Positions 42,961 to 56,747 of a DNA stretch of 64,000 nucleotides are shown one piece after another. Source of the DNA: Elysia chlorotica (Eukaryota > Mollusca > Gastropoda > Plakobranchidae); the NCBI GenBank assembly GCA_003991915.1, contig RQTK01000997.1:111833-175832 (forward strand). Reading direction: 5' to 3'. Below the pieces are notes generated by a model that saw only the letters and a list, made by a program, of their open reading frames with translations, was not told the origin of the DNA and did no database searches. The stretch's first letter is position 1; every line of letters starts with the position of its first letter. The position numbers and the translations under genes were made by a program.

Positions 42961-44479
42961 TTGGATGATAAGAAACAAGCAGCTAAAGAAGTGTAACTGA
43001 TGGTAAAATTATTATGCCCTCAATCGTCTAAAGTCCGGATACAAACTCTCCTTTTAAAAGACTGAACAATGACTCGTATCCCAGCTGATTAAAATGTGCA
43101 TTCGCTATCTCCTCGACAATCAACCTGACCTTTGTTCTTCGGTAGCGACCGATACGCTACATACAGGGCTTAATAAATCAGTGAAGAGACTACCGAGGAA
43201 GAAATGGAGGACAATTACGTTGTGAACAGCGTCTAAACTTTAAAATTACATGATCTTTAAGACAAAATATTCCAAAGTCAACTGTAAAGAACGAATACGC
43301 AAAAAGATGATGGTGCTTTAAAATTACAAGAGCCACTGAAGGAAAAAACAAAAACAACTACTATCAGTATCTGTTGCGTTGTAAATAAAAAACAATTGAT
43401 TGGTACACGTATTTAAAAAAAAAATGGGATCGTTACACTTTTGTTACACGTGGCCTTGCTTCATTGATATGTTTTATTATCTCTGGTTCCAATTATACCT
43501 ATAACCCCGAAGCAGGTGATAAAGAAGGAAAGATAGACATTGTAGGCGTTTTAAGTATGCTGTCTTTTCCACACACAAGAAATCCTCTCGGATCATTCTA
43601 AATTAATCCCCTCAGTCACCACCCTTCTGATAATTAGACTTTTTTCTTATGCAATCCTACCATATATTAAACCGAGGAGCTTCACGAGAGGAGAACTCTA
43701 ACGCTTCTAACTATTAATATCCTACAGCAAATACCTTTTTCTATCACAGGCTTATCCATTGCGTACGAGACAGCGGAGTCCCAGTCTAGCATTACACCCG
43801 TTCAAGCTTTGACCCAGAATTGGAAACAGGTGTCATGCATTGCGCAATCCCCACTTGAGCGATCCCAATTTAGACTTTTACCGGGGTCAAAGACAAAATG
43901 ATGCGGGTGGCAAGGCCAGACAGACGGGCAAAAAACAAAACAAAAAACACACACACACCCACATACACAAAAACAACAGACTGGCGCTGATTTTAGAGCA
44001 TCGTCTTTTGTAGTAAAGAAATGACTAAGAAAATCGAGAAAGATCGTAAACACACGTGTAGTGCGAAATATAATTAATTTCCTCACTCGAGAGAAGAAAA
44101 TTTAGGGTGGTAGTACATAGTAATGCAGTACAGAAAAGAAAGATGTAATAGATCCTTCCGTTCCAACCAAAAGCCATAAGAGTTTTAAGAATGTGTGTAC
44201 TTTGTTAAAATTGAGCAGCACTCGCTTTCAAATTGTCAGTTTTGGTGAGTGTGTTTGTAAATACATATTGATTGTGTATATACTTCGTGTGTTTTTGTGC
44301 GTACGTCCCTTTTGTTATTATATTATTGATTCATAAACACTAACACAATGTGTCATCACTGGACGGTTAAAAAAATAACATTGATAGATGCTGGTTTATT
44401 TTTATTTACACTAAGTCTCCCTCATCCGTCTGCGCGGATATATCAGTAAGGATTTTCACAGCGAGTATGTGCTTGTTTG
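42961..44479. other. No recognisable feature
   Basis: Upstream of gene B's visible exons and possibly its first intron. No exon candidate with a phase-2 donor stood out. Confidence 0.4.
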
Positions 44480-44582
44480 TTTGTTTGTTGCTTAGAGCCC
44501 AAAGTCAACAGTACATAGGCTATATTGTGGCCGAGTCCCAAGACTAACGTCTGAGAGCCGGCACCCAACCAGAAGAAGAGGA
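44480..44582 (-). mobile_element. SINE fragment
   Basis: Tail-half complement with ATTGTGGCCGAGTCCCAAG and ACTAACGTCTGAGAG. The middle part is missing. Confidence 0.5.
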
Positions 44583-44868
44583 AATTCGACTTCCAAATTT
44601 CTTCTTCCTTCAAAAAACAGCTTCCTACAGTTAGACTGACATGTTTTACCTAGTGAAAATTTAGCAACAAACAGGTTCGATGTAGAATTTTGCAATAACT
44701 TTATTGTGAACGCATGGATGTGAATGTGCACATGGAAGTGTAAATTGTCGGAAAACACGATAAATTCGCTTGTTCAAACGGTTCGCAGGGAGAATACTTG
44801 CTGTTATAACTATAGACTACACTAATACCATAATTACTTGCAGTCAATAAATATAAAAAACAACTAAT

Positions 44869-44875
44869 AATAATG

Positions 44876-44912
<37 letters not shown>

Positions 44913-44941
44913 TTATAATAATAACAATAATAACAACAAAA

Positions 44942-44979
<38 letters not shown>
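44869..44979. repeat. (AAT)n microsatellite
   Basis: Triplet tract with AAC variants. Confidence 0.95.
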
Positions 44980-45449
44980 CAAAAGTACTGAAACTAGATT
45001 AATTATAATAAATGAAAAATACATCTACATATCAATGCATCGGCACAAAACCTCAAAGTATCCTGACACATCACAGCTACAGAGGAGGACAGAATAAAAG
45101 AACAGGTCAACCCGCACTGTGCCTTGTTAACGTTCTAGTGGGAAACATTATTTTAATTCAAGTGTCTTATAGCTGGCAAGAGCCTCGTACGTGCCTGTGT
45201 AGAGTCCAATAGAGCGCGTCCGTGTAGGGTTATTTTGAGAAACCTCCAGGGCGGTAAACGACCCTAGACTGTCTTGGAACTAGGTCAAAAACTGTATTTA
45301 TTGCTACCAGAAACAGGTAAAAAAAAATGTGCGATGTTCAATGTTTGGTTCCCGAAGAGCGTGCGTGGCCATAGTGAAAGTAAACACAACATGGTTAAGG
45401 TCCATATCGATGGAATACATGTACTACAATTTAGCCCAAAATACAGTTA

Positions 45450-46100
45450 GTCAATCCCTCAGCTGATCGAGCGCTCAGACAGCCCTGTAGTGTAAGGTTG
45501 TTCGTTAATGCAAGATTTAACTAATTCGATCCACACAATAGCGTAGATGTACATATGTATTCTAATGACGCTAAACCTACCATTATAACAACATAACCTC
45601 TAATAGTGCTCTGCTAATAAATCCCAAACATGTTGCTTGTGGTGAATGGGGCGAGTGGTACATCTAGCCTTCTCCTAATTATCGAGCCCCTAAATTGTAG
45701 GCCTGTTTGTTGTTCGTTAACACGTAGACTTGCGTATCGACCTACACGATGCCTCAAGTTTACCTAATAATGTTAACCACGTTACAATGACAAAATTGAC
45801 CCTAATAGTGCTTTGTTTTAAAATAAATCCCAAACTTGCTGCTTGTGGTAAAGGCGCGAGCTATACATAATAATACTTCTAGCCATCTACTTATTATTAA
45901 CCTCCCAGACTGTAGGCTTCTTTTAGTTTTTCGATAACATAGAGTCTTGCGATTTCGATCCAACACAAAAACTGAAATTTAAACTAACTGCGCTAAAATT
46001 ATCATTTTAATACAAAATTGATTCTTACAGTGCTTAGCATTAAAATTAAGTCATAAACATAGTGCTTGTGGTAACAGCGCATGGTTGCTTAACTACTTGA
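45450..46100. repeat. Diverged tandem array, about three units of 200-225 bp
   Basis: Recurring landmarks are AGTGCT..., then AAATCCCAAAC, then GCTTGTGGT, starting near 45605, 45806 and 46029. A second landmark (TGTAGGC/TTCGTTAA...TTGCG...TCGA) recurs at about 45490, 45700 and 45912. The units are strongly diverged with indels. There is no coding potential. Confidence 0.6.
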
Positions 46101-48082
46101 TGCACTGGCACTGTTTGTATTTGGTGGCAAAAATCACAAAACTTACCAAGCCATTATTTACACGATTCCGAAACGGTCACAGGAATTGAGCGCAATAGAC
46201 AAACATGAGCTTGTAAAGTAAATTTAAAACAGTTCAATACTTCATTGTTTCGGTGTATTTTTTAAAGGAAAGCACTAAAACAGGTTTCCCTCGAGACTGT
46301 CCTCAGCGCCTATTCATTTTATCACACACTGCAAGAAATGAGTAGGCCTACAGTCTATCTGATAAAAGGTGTAATGCTCTTCTCTAATCGCCTACTTTTA
46401 CCAAACTGTAACCCGCTTTTCCTGTAGACAAAACGTTATAACAAAACCTGTAAATGTGGACCAACCACACACTATCATTCTCGTCTACGTATAAATCTAG
46501 TATTATAGTATAGCCTTTCTCTAGACCCACAAAGCGGGATACAAACTAAACTCTTGACTTATGTGTGTGACTCCGTTCTTCGGTACATTTCAACCGTGCT
46601 ATAAGTCCTGACAAATGATGTGCTTAAACCTGCAGCCCTGGCAAAATTATTATGCACAGGCATACGCAGCACGAGTATTATATAATATGCATTGAGAGAA
46701 AACCCGGATTTATTCAGGTACAATAAAAAGGAGACACACCAAGGTGCATTAGATGGCGTGAGACAAAGTAATAAAGTGTAACTAAAGTTTTATTTTGGCT
46801 TTATTTTTCTTTTAAGTTGTAAAATAATGGCCTTGGCGAATTTATGAAAGTTAGACAAACACACCAGGTTTGCAACAATCGACGAATTGATGAACTATAG
46901 CCGGATCACAAGAAAGAAAATACTTTCGTAGATTTTTTTCTTCAACATAAAATTGAATGCATCTCGACCTGAAGTTTATAATCGAATACACAGATTATTC
47001 ATCGGTAGTAGTAAAATAGTTACCGGTTTATCTCAAACGTTTTTGTTCCCTTTTAGTTTTGTTGTTTTCTAATGTAAGCTTTGCATTTAAGAAGAAACGC
47101 TTCATATACATGGTATAAATCTTACCATAAATTCCAAATCATTCACGAATAAATGCACACATGCGATGAGTTAAATCCCCATGAACAAAGAGCGAACAGA
47201 TTTCGCTCCCAAAAGGCGAAAACAGGACTACCATACTAACATCGACAGCGTGAGCACAATACGGGCGTCATCGCGAGAATGCTATGATAAATTGCTTGAT
47301 CCTCCTCCCCTTCTCGTTTCGCGCAGCCTAACAAGCAACGGTAGCGGGTGATTGACATGCTTTTGCCACGCAACAGCTTACTGTAACAATGTTCTCTGTC
47401 CTCTTCAAAGCAAGGTAATTTATTTTCCCTCAGGAAGAAGTGTATACGATAAGGAAAGCAATTCAACAAGTTGATCAAGGGATCGCTCTCATCGATGTGA
47501 AGGTTTAGTGTGTATATATATACTGCACCGATATTTTACTTCTTTAATTCACGTGGTGAAAGACATTTCATTTTCACGTTATACATTTCAGTAGCCTTGT
47601 AAAAGTGCTATTGGTTTTTTAGAACTATCTCAGCCCTCTTAATGAACACGATTTATTCGAAAACGCGACTTCAGCAATAATTATGTTCGGTTACATAGCA
47701 GGGCTGCCAACCATTGAAACGTACACTTAAGCCCGCTTTTTATGGCAAGTGGTTGGCAGTTCTAACATAACATACATGTAGCTAGCTATACGATTCGGAT
47801 TGTGTTACAGGGACATACAATCATAACAGTCGAGGAGTTCACAGGAAGCACCCAGCTTTATATGTTCTAGTACAAAGGAAAAAGCTACAAACGAAGACAA
47901 TTAACATGACAGGGGACACCTCTCCTCCCACAAGTGCCTGTTTAAAATCTCTCAGGAGCACGACTGTGATGTCGAGTCAATCGCTGCGGTCATCACCCGC
48001 ATACGAGTGTGCACTGACAACGCGTTAGTCTTGTTCCCACATGTATGTGTTTGTATGTGCTAGGTGAGGGTTGAGTTCAGTA
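46101..48082. other. No recognisable feature
   Basis: Ordinary DNA. The stretch 47160-47480 is a little richer in CG and could be regulatory, but nothing specific supports this. Confidence 0.4.
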
Positions 48083-48235
48083 AAGTAGGTTGTTTGACGA
48101 CATCGTCAACGATGTATGGGATATATTGTGGACGGATCGCAATTCTAAACGTCTGACAAGTTAAGGTCTTGCCACACAAAGAAGGTGCGGGGAGATCTGG
48201 ACTCCCGTCTCAGCCAGTCACATTACATTTAATTA
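48083..48235 (-). mobile_element. SINE fragment
   Basis: Body complement with ATTGTGGACGGATCGCAA and CCCGTCTCAGCCAGTCAC. No head is seen. Confidence 0.55.
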
Positions 48236-48657
48236 GTCCGTTAGTGCGCTAATTGTGTTCCATGCGTACGAGTGTATATGTGTGTACACGTGTGATAGGT
48301 GAAGTAAATATTTTCTCATGATGGCGTGTCAAGGGCGTTTGTGTGTAGTGTAATAGTTAAAATTACTTTTATTATTTTCTCAAATCAGAGTATCAAACTG
48401 ATCTTTCAAAATTAAAGGTATACGCCAAACATGGACACATTTACGACTTGTCGCTTTAACGATTTCAAGTGTCTCCATCGACTTGCTCTTTCAATTCGTG
48501 AATCTAAATGGTGTCTATCAAAAAAAAAATATTTTGAGCCAATTTAAGATCAAAGAGTACCTGAGTGTGCATGATTCATACAGTAGTGACTTATAATTTA
48601 AAAAATTAAAAAAAAAAATTTAAATTTAACACAGGCGGATAAAAACAGCGTTTCTCT

Positions 48658-48659
<2 letters not shown>

Positions 48660-48701
<42 letters not shown>
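48660..48701. repeat. (CA)n microsatellite
   Basis: Dinucleotide tract with one AAAC interruption. Confidence 0.95.
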
Positions 48702-48702
<1 letters not shown>

Positions 48703-49073
48703 TGTGGAAGAAGTATTGTTTAATACCAGAAGGTTTTCTAGGTCTACATAAACGGTCTAAGGGAGGAAGAGAAAGAGAGCCATGCCTCTCGCTGACTTAA
48801 CGTGTCGTCCTCCAGTCGATCGATAAACGACAAGGGACATGAAGGGTGGTGTTGTCACTACGACAATAAGAGAGAAAGATGATGCGATGGTTAGCACCTA
48901 GTTAGCCAGCGGCAGGCTTAATTACGGCAAATGTTGTAGGCTTAGGTAACGCTATACATCTAACACAGCGACAGAGCATGACATGATGAGCGAAGACACG
49001 TAGGGACAGAGTTAAATACTCAAATAGATAGACAAAGGGGAGAGAGATACGGAGTGAGACCGGGGAGAGACAG

Positions 49074-49317
49074 GGTTGTTGAGTTGGTTTAACGTCAACA
49101 TCAGCACTATAAATGCTATATTGTGGACGGGCCTCAAGACGATTTTATGAGCTATCACACACGAGACAGGGCGGGGATACCAGCAGGACTCCTGACTTAG
49201 CCGATCACATTATACTGACACCGACTCAACCAGTAGGGAGCGAAATCGCTAGGGCCCGAACCCCGGGCCTTTTGCGTCGGAAGCCGATGTTCTACCCCAG
49301 AGCCACCGCGCCCCCCG
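49074..49317 (-). mobile_element. SINE copy, nearly full length
   Basis: Reverse-orientation copy of the same family: the tail complement (GTTGAGTTGGTTTAACG) comes first and the tRNA-like head (CGGAAGCCGATGTTCTACC on the + strand) last. Confidence 0.85.
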
Positions 49318-49549
49318 GGAAAGTCAGGGATTAAGAGAATGGGCTAGATGCTAAAGACCATTCTGTCAAGGGACTTATCCCTATAGAAATTAATTATGTA
49401 GAGCAAACACGATGAGTGCAGAAGCAGAGGAAGAGCTGCTACACGTATCATGATCAGGGCTACTTTATAAAGAGTTTTTTGACACGAAGATAACACTGTG
49501 CAGAGCGCAGAGTGCACATTTTTCGCTTTCAAAATTTATAACAACGCCA

Positions 49550-49858
<309 letters not shown>

Positions 49859-50675
49859 GGGAGAGAATCGAGTTAAGAGTCTTCAAGACTGGTAAGACTT
49901 GTAAGTAGGCTTAAAATGTTAATTTCTTTTGTTTAAAATTACAAATCCATTATAACTTTATTGGCTGCTTTAAAGCAAACTCTGCACCATATTATACTTA
50001 TCTAGACTTCCTTGGCTTATTCTCAAAATGTCTTTAGTCTTTGGTCTAAAGGCTCTCTGGTCACTATGGTAAAACTAACAGTCTGATCAATATACTTTCT
50101 ATATACATGTGATCTATTTTCGGTTTTATGGAATCATTGTACCTCTACTTTGAGCTAGGACTAAAATGTTTTAATTATACCATTAACAACTTTGATTACA
50201 CTACTGAGACGGCTTCCCCGAACCACGCAGTTAATTATTAATCAATATGACACGCAATAGTGTCTCTTAAGCTTGTGGTTTAAGTATCTACAGGTCTACA
50301 CGACACAGCAGCGTCATTAGTCATTATCATAAAGGGGAAAAAAAGCAAAAGATAAATATGCAGAGCACTAGACTGGGGAGGAGCCTTCGTCTAGACGGCT
50401 TTGGAGTGCCAAGACCAGAATAAACAGCGTCAACTTAGTAAAACGTTAAAATCGTATTCCTAAAATACTTAATATTTACTACATTTTAGAAATGTGATAG
50501 GATATCATAAAAGTGTGATGATGATACATATAATGTACATTTGTGTAATAGTCACATGATGATAAGAGAATTATGATTGTGCGCCTAAGTTATTGTTGTT
50601 CTTAACTTGTTTTGCTTTCGCCTCATAGGTGAGAATCTGGTGCAGTATCTAAAACCAAAACAAATACACCGGGTT

Positions 50676-50926
50676 TAGTTTCTTAACGACCATCTAGAGC
50701 ATAACGGCTATATTTAGGACGCGACCCTGAACTAACGTCTCTGACAATTTTATTTTCCGTGCTGCCAACTGGTTTCAACTGGTTACATTATAGTTTTTAC
50801 TAGTACCGACCCAACCGGACTGCAACCGGGAATGGAGGAAACCGCACGATTAAATCTTCGACCGATCGCGGATTTCGAACCGAGGACCTACCATAACCAC
50901 TCTACCACTTAAACCACTTTGCTCCC
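50676..50926 (-). mobile_element. Diverged SINE copy with different tRNA-like head
   Basis: The body matches the family (AACGTCTCTGACAATTTTAT). The head on the + strand reads GGATTTCGAACCGAGGACC, followed by TACCATAACCACTCTACCAC, a typical tRNA complement but not the Gly-like sequence of the young copy, suggesting an older subfamily. Confidence 0.65.
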
Positions 50927-51812
50927 TACACGGGGATCGAGGGAGGGAAAAGGGATCGTGGAAAAATAAAGCACTTTTTGGCGAATATATACGAGTCATG
51001 TCAAAAGGCAGAGCAGTACACGGGCGAAACGCCACATGCTGAGCATGAAGATGTTACAGTCATTGTTAAAAGAAGGATACAGTTTACATAATGGTTATAC
51101 ACACAGTTAACAGGCACTAGGCATCAAAGAACTTCAAAATGAACCGACTTTGGTCAAAGATCAATTAAGAATAATAAATCACATACGTCTATAAAACTTA
51201 ACAGCGATTGAACCGGTGAAGTACAAAGAAACAAAAAAGAACAATTCATGAACAAATTCCATACCTTGAATTGTCTATCTCATACAAACGATAGACAGTC
51301 ATGGGATGACAGGTATCCACAGGACAATTAGGTTTAGCCAAAAGTCGTGGTTATTCTCACAGAACAAAACAGATTGCTACGAAAACAGATCGGCGTGCTG
51401 TCACTGCTGCGCAGATGCAGAGATCATAAGAGAGAACAGGTGTTACACCGAATGAATAAATGTTTTTAAATTCGAAAAAAATACATGATTGAGGCAATGT
51501 GTACTGTGTATCTTTGATCATATTGCGACCTAGATTCTATTTGGTTGGAAACATCATTAATTACAAGTGGGATGAAACTGATACACAAATCCAATTGATC
51601 TAAGCGTGCGAACCAAGTTTAGTATTTTCAAATTAATGTTCGCATACACAGCTAGCAAAAAGTGTTTATGAGTCATAGCCAGCCATATATCAGAAGTTGA
51701 TGCCAGTGGTTTTGCTTAAAAAACAGTGTATCCAATTGACAAAAATCAGTATACACACTTTTTGCATTGTTTTTTTTTTTCCTGCGCTTTCAATGTATCA
51801 CCTCAATGCAAT

Positions 51813-52067
51813 GGGGGGCGCGGTGGTCCAGGGGTAGAACATCGGCTTCCGACGCAAAAGGTCCCGAGTTCGAATCCTGGCTGTTGTGTTCCCTACTGGT
51901 TGGGTCGGTGTCAGTAATAATGTGACCGGCTGAGACAGGATTCATGGTATCCCCGCCCGGTCTCGTGTGTGGCAGCACATAAAATTGTCAGACGTCCGTA
52001 TTGGGGCCCGTCCACAATATAGCCGATAGTGCTGCTGTTGGACGTTAAAACCAACCCAACCCCAACC
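51813..52067 (+). mobile_element. Full-length tRNA-derived SINE with perfect 12-bp target-site duplication
   Basis: The head has an A box TGGTCCAGGGG (51824-51834) and a B box AGTTCGAATCC (51867-51877). The pattern resembles tRNA-Gly with anticodon TCC. The body ends in GGACGTTAAAACCAACCC. It is flanked by CCTCAATGCAAT at 51801-51812 and again at 52068-52079, so both ends are defined exactly. It is the best copy of a family with many fragments in this window. Confidence 0.88.
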
Positions 52068-52162
52068 CCTCAATGCAATAAGCATGACTTGAGGACAATA
52101 TTTCTAACTTGTAGATGCAGCGGTACCGAATCGCCTTGCCACTTAACGCAACCATGGTTTAT

Positions 52163-52646
<484 letters not shown>

Positions 52647-53331
52647 TATTATTATGATAATAATAATAATAATAATAGCAATAATAATAATAAAAATAAT
52701 TATATTAAAAAAGACCCCTACCACTAGACCTACTGTAAGTGCTGTTACTAAATCTACCGCCAGTATTAATGTCGCTGTTGCTGCTGCTGACACTACTTTA
52801 TCGTGTACATCTATCCCGATGTCTAAATGAGAAGCCCCATCCCCTGTGGTACCGGTATTGATAAAAACAACAACAGAGCGGTAGGAACGGCAACAAAAAC
52901 TAGTTAATATACACTTCAGTGAAGTGTTACATCTCTAATGAGCTCAGAGAATCATCCTAGAAACAATATTTGTTTAACCTAATTGATTTAACCTTTTCGC
53001 ATGGCATGGTTTTAAGTCTATTCCCTGTGTGCACACGATTTTGGTGATTTTTCGAAAATTTGAAAAGGTAAAAACTTGTATTATTTTGAAACGGAAGGTG
53101 TGTAGATCAATACAAAAAAAATCCTAGCACAAGAGCGTCTCAACCAGCACAACATGTGTGCGACGTGATGGGAAAAGTTTAATGAAAATGATGCGCGTAT
53201 TACTCCTCCAAAACAATATGTTAGGATCTGAAAATCACAAAAAATAGAGAATGATATAGAATGCGAAAGTGAATGAGTGCAGAACTAAAAATTCCGGACA
53301 TGATAGGCATAGAGAGGAAGAAACAAAAATT

Positions 53332-53394
<63 letters not shown>

Positions 53395-53633
53395 NNNNNN
53401 NNNNNNNNNNNNNNNNNNNNNNNNNNNNNNNNNNNNNNNNNNNNNNNNNNNNNNNNNNNNNNNNNNNNNNNNNNNNNNNNNNNNNNNNNNNNNNNNNNNN
53501 NNNNNNNNNNNNNNNNNNNNNNNNNNNNNNNNNNNNNNNNNNNNNNNNNNNNNNNNNNNNNNNNNNNNNNNNNNNNNNNNNNNNNNNNNNNNNNNNNNNN
53601 NNNNNNNNNNNNNNNNNNNNNNNNNNNNNNNNN
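53395..53633. other. Assembly gap (239 N) inside a (GA)n tract
   Basis: Run of N flanked on both sides by (GA)n, so the missing bases are probably simple repeat. Confidence 0.99.
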
Positions 53634-54093
53634 GAGGAGGTGCAGAGAGAGAGAGAGAGAGAGAGAAAGGCTATCACAAAATGGAAATTCTATTCTTTTG
53701 TTAAACAAGACGTCTCATCGTCTTTTACCTATAAAACCGTGGTCTGACTTAGCACAACGTCTCGTCTAAAAAGAAATAGTGGGCCGAAGACAAGTTATTA
53801 GCTTCATCTTGCGACATAGGCCTATTTAAGTTTCCCCTGGTTCCATTTTTAGTGCTAGGATCGCAGTGCAAGAGCCGCTTAGATCTCAGATCAGACTAGG
53901 ACATCTAAAATGGGCCCTGTAAAAATAGCTGGGACAAAGTACATTATAACCCTGTTCACTATAAATGTTCTAAGAACACCGTCCAGGTACTTTGATACAC
54001 TATAAATCTTATCTAGGACTAGGTGCTACTTCTAGCCATTTGGAGAGGCAATGAAGGCAATGAACCGGTTTTACTGTTATGTTTTGCGTGCGC

Positions 54094-54096
<3 letters not shown>

Positions 54097-54133
<37 letters not shown>
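54097..54133. repeat. (GT)n microsatellite
   Basis: Pure dinucleotide tract followed by TTGTTGTTG. Confidence 0.95.
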
Positions 54134-54134
<1 letters not shown>

Positions 54135-55008
54135 GTTGTTGTCCTTACGTCCCGACAAAGTATAACAAACGCCTTTACATTTTGTCACAACCATACACGT
54201 TTACAAATAGATTCGGTGGCGTTTCAATAAGTGCTGTTCGATCTGAGATAAATCGATATTTGAAATCAGATCAGTGCAGCTTGCTCGGATTTTGACATGG
54301 TGCGGGAGCCTTAGCTTACTGTACTTGATCTGGCAATGACATTGTCTCTGTTTTGTCCTCTTCGTATTCTCAATTTGGGAAGGAAAAAGGGAAAAACATT
54401 GGGACGTGCAAAATAAAATCACGTAACATTAAGCGGCAGTTGAGTTATTTTCATTATCTTTTTATGGAGTTAATGCCATCAACGTAAAAATAAGTTTACT
54501 TGGCACTGCCTCATTTTTTTTCCTCATGAAAGCTGGCGAAATTTGACAACTTAATTTTAACTTAAATGTTTAATAATATTGTTTTTCGCATTATTAGATA
54601 CTACACTCGTAGTTTCGTATCGCACGACCAATAAAGACGTCGATGCTATGCGTCCGTGTTTCGGAACGTTCGTTTACTTTTAATGGTGGGAATATTAATG
54701 GTAATTTCATGCAGTGTTATTCAAATTCTGAGTCCTGTAACGTGTTTGATATTTAACTAGCATAATTATGCCAACTCTCAAGTTAGAGTAGTGCTGCGTG
54801 GTCATGTCCTCCTATAACATGTGTCTAGAAGGCCATGGCGTGGTGGTCATTAAGACAAGTACACCTGTGCTCTGCGCGATCGATCTACTATGGTCTCCTG
54901 TCGTAAAGACAGATGACACAGGTGATAAACCAGTGCTTACTCCACTGGCATGACGAGGTAGTGTCAAGGTGCTTGGTCAGTGGCCAGAGACAATGTAATT
55001 ATAATAAT

Positions 55009-55023
55009 AGAAATAATAATGAT

Positions 55024-55061
<38 letters not shown>

Positions 55062-55075
55062 CAATAATAATAATA
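55009..55075. repeat. (AAT)n microsatellite
   Basis: Interrupted triplet tract. Confidence 0.9.
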
Positions 55076-55689
55076 CATGGCGTGTATACAGCGCATATCA
55101 CCACCATTTGAGTCTGTCTCTATGCACTTAACATATTTTTGTATTTCAATGAACAGGAAAAAAAACATATACACATACGCGTACATATACAGAAACACAT
55201 CAATGGTGCAGCACTAACAGCATTTATACAAGTGCGTTTTTGTTGTTGTTTTTTTTTTTTTTTTAATTAAGACAATGTGTCAAAGTTTGGCATGGCTAAA
55301 GGCTCTTTCGTCATTAACTTTTCAGGCCTGTTAAATGCATTGTAAGACTGGTGTTATCAGCAGATGATCTTAATGATCTTACAGGCTTATACCAAAGAAT
55401 TGTTGACTTTTATACGTACTGTACAAACGTACAAACTGGGAGTAGGTTCAGACGCCCTAATATGGTATAAGGTAAATAGGACGTCTAATTCTATGTTCAA
55501 TTTTTACTTTCTACATGTAGCACGGTCAAATATAAACTCAATGCTCTCTGCGATCTAATAATAAGAATTTATGGTGAAAGTTTATTCCATATATTCATTG
55601 AAAATGGTATGACGGTTTCTATTGTCAATGATTGAGCAGTAGGAGAGCAAAAGCCAAAAAGGTTTCGGTGAGGTTTATTAAAAGGAAAC

Positions 55690-55754
55690 ACCTGGTTTCG
55701 GGTCCTGGTGAATTACTCATAATATGAATAATTCAGTAGGACCCGTATACCAGT
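55690..55754. repeat. 65-bp imperfect palindrome
   Basis: GGGTCCTGGTGAATTACTCAT pairs with ATGAATAATTCAGTAGGACCC across a 3-base loop (the arms are shown in 20-odd base halves at 55700-55720 and 55724-55744). Outer flanks ACCTGGT/ACCAGT continue the pairing. It could be a minimal foldback element. Confidence 0.55.
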
Positions 55755-56662
55755 ATGTAATCACCATCAGTAGTGAATAATTAATATTATGTTGCACTTA
55801 AAAGAGAAAGTGTGAAAGAGCTATGCAGAACAATCAAGATTCAATCAAGATTAATGTCTTTCAATTGCAAATCTCACTCAAAGGAGCGGGAATGAATAAA
55901 TGAAAAGAAATCAGCACACAGAAAAGGCAAAACATATAAATGAATATCTGGATTTGTTAACAAAAAAGTGTCAAGATGGGAAAATGTTTTCAGATACTTG
56001 GCTTAGTATATAGACTAACCTATATCCAAACCACTTCATTTTATGACAGTATATGCACACTGCATGTATGTATGTCTTTAGCATGTGTCAGTCCCATTTG
56101 GCAGAATGTACAACATTAATAACATCACTTTTAAGGCTTAACCTCACAGGGATTTTCTTGTACCGCACTTATGGTGTGTGTGTGTGTGTTTTGTTTTGTT
56201 TTTGTTTTTTCATTACGTGCACTCAGATTAAGAGGTCAACACACTGTGGAGTGTACTGAACTGACCAGAGGCGATGTCCACTCTCAAGTAAGGGAAGTCT
56301 GGAGTAAGATACTAACAGATCCTTATTTTACTTCTGGTGGGCCGAGGGCTCGAATAGGTTAGTGAACTTGTGAATTCATACACTCTATACAAACAACGAG
56401 AGTGCATGTTCCTTGATTTGACTTGAGGGACATTGAAAAGTTTAGAACGCCTGTGTGTTGCTGTTCAAACTTGTCAGAACTCAGAAGCCCTGCTTGAATG
56501 TCCTGAGCCGCCTCGAAAGTGATTGATTGGGTTGAACAATGTGCATGCACGGCATACGAAACTGGCCACACATGCTATTACATGAACTTTGCTTGAACGG
56601 TTCAACTCCAAGAGGTTTCGCCCTTGTCATAATTAACACACACGCACACATTCACACTGTCT

Positions 56663-56663
<1 letters not shown>

Positions 56664-56743
<80 letters not shown>
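56664..56743. repeat. (TC)n microsatellite
   Basis: Dinucleotide tract with two TCTG interruptions. Confidence 0.95.

Positions 56744-56747
<4 letters not shown>

Noticed and set aside
47236..47478. 80-codon - strand frame in a slightly CG-richer stretch, considered as a 5' exon of gene B
   Set aside because: No phase-2 donor with a conserved N-terminal sequence could be identified; evidence is insufficient.
51813..51885. Possible functional tRNA-Gly gene
   Set aside because: A tRNA-like head is present, but the acceptor stem does not close and it continues into a SINE body with target-site duplications, so it is a retrotransposon head.
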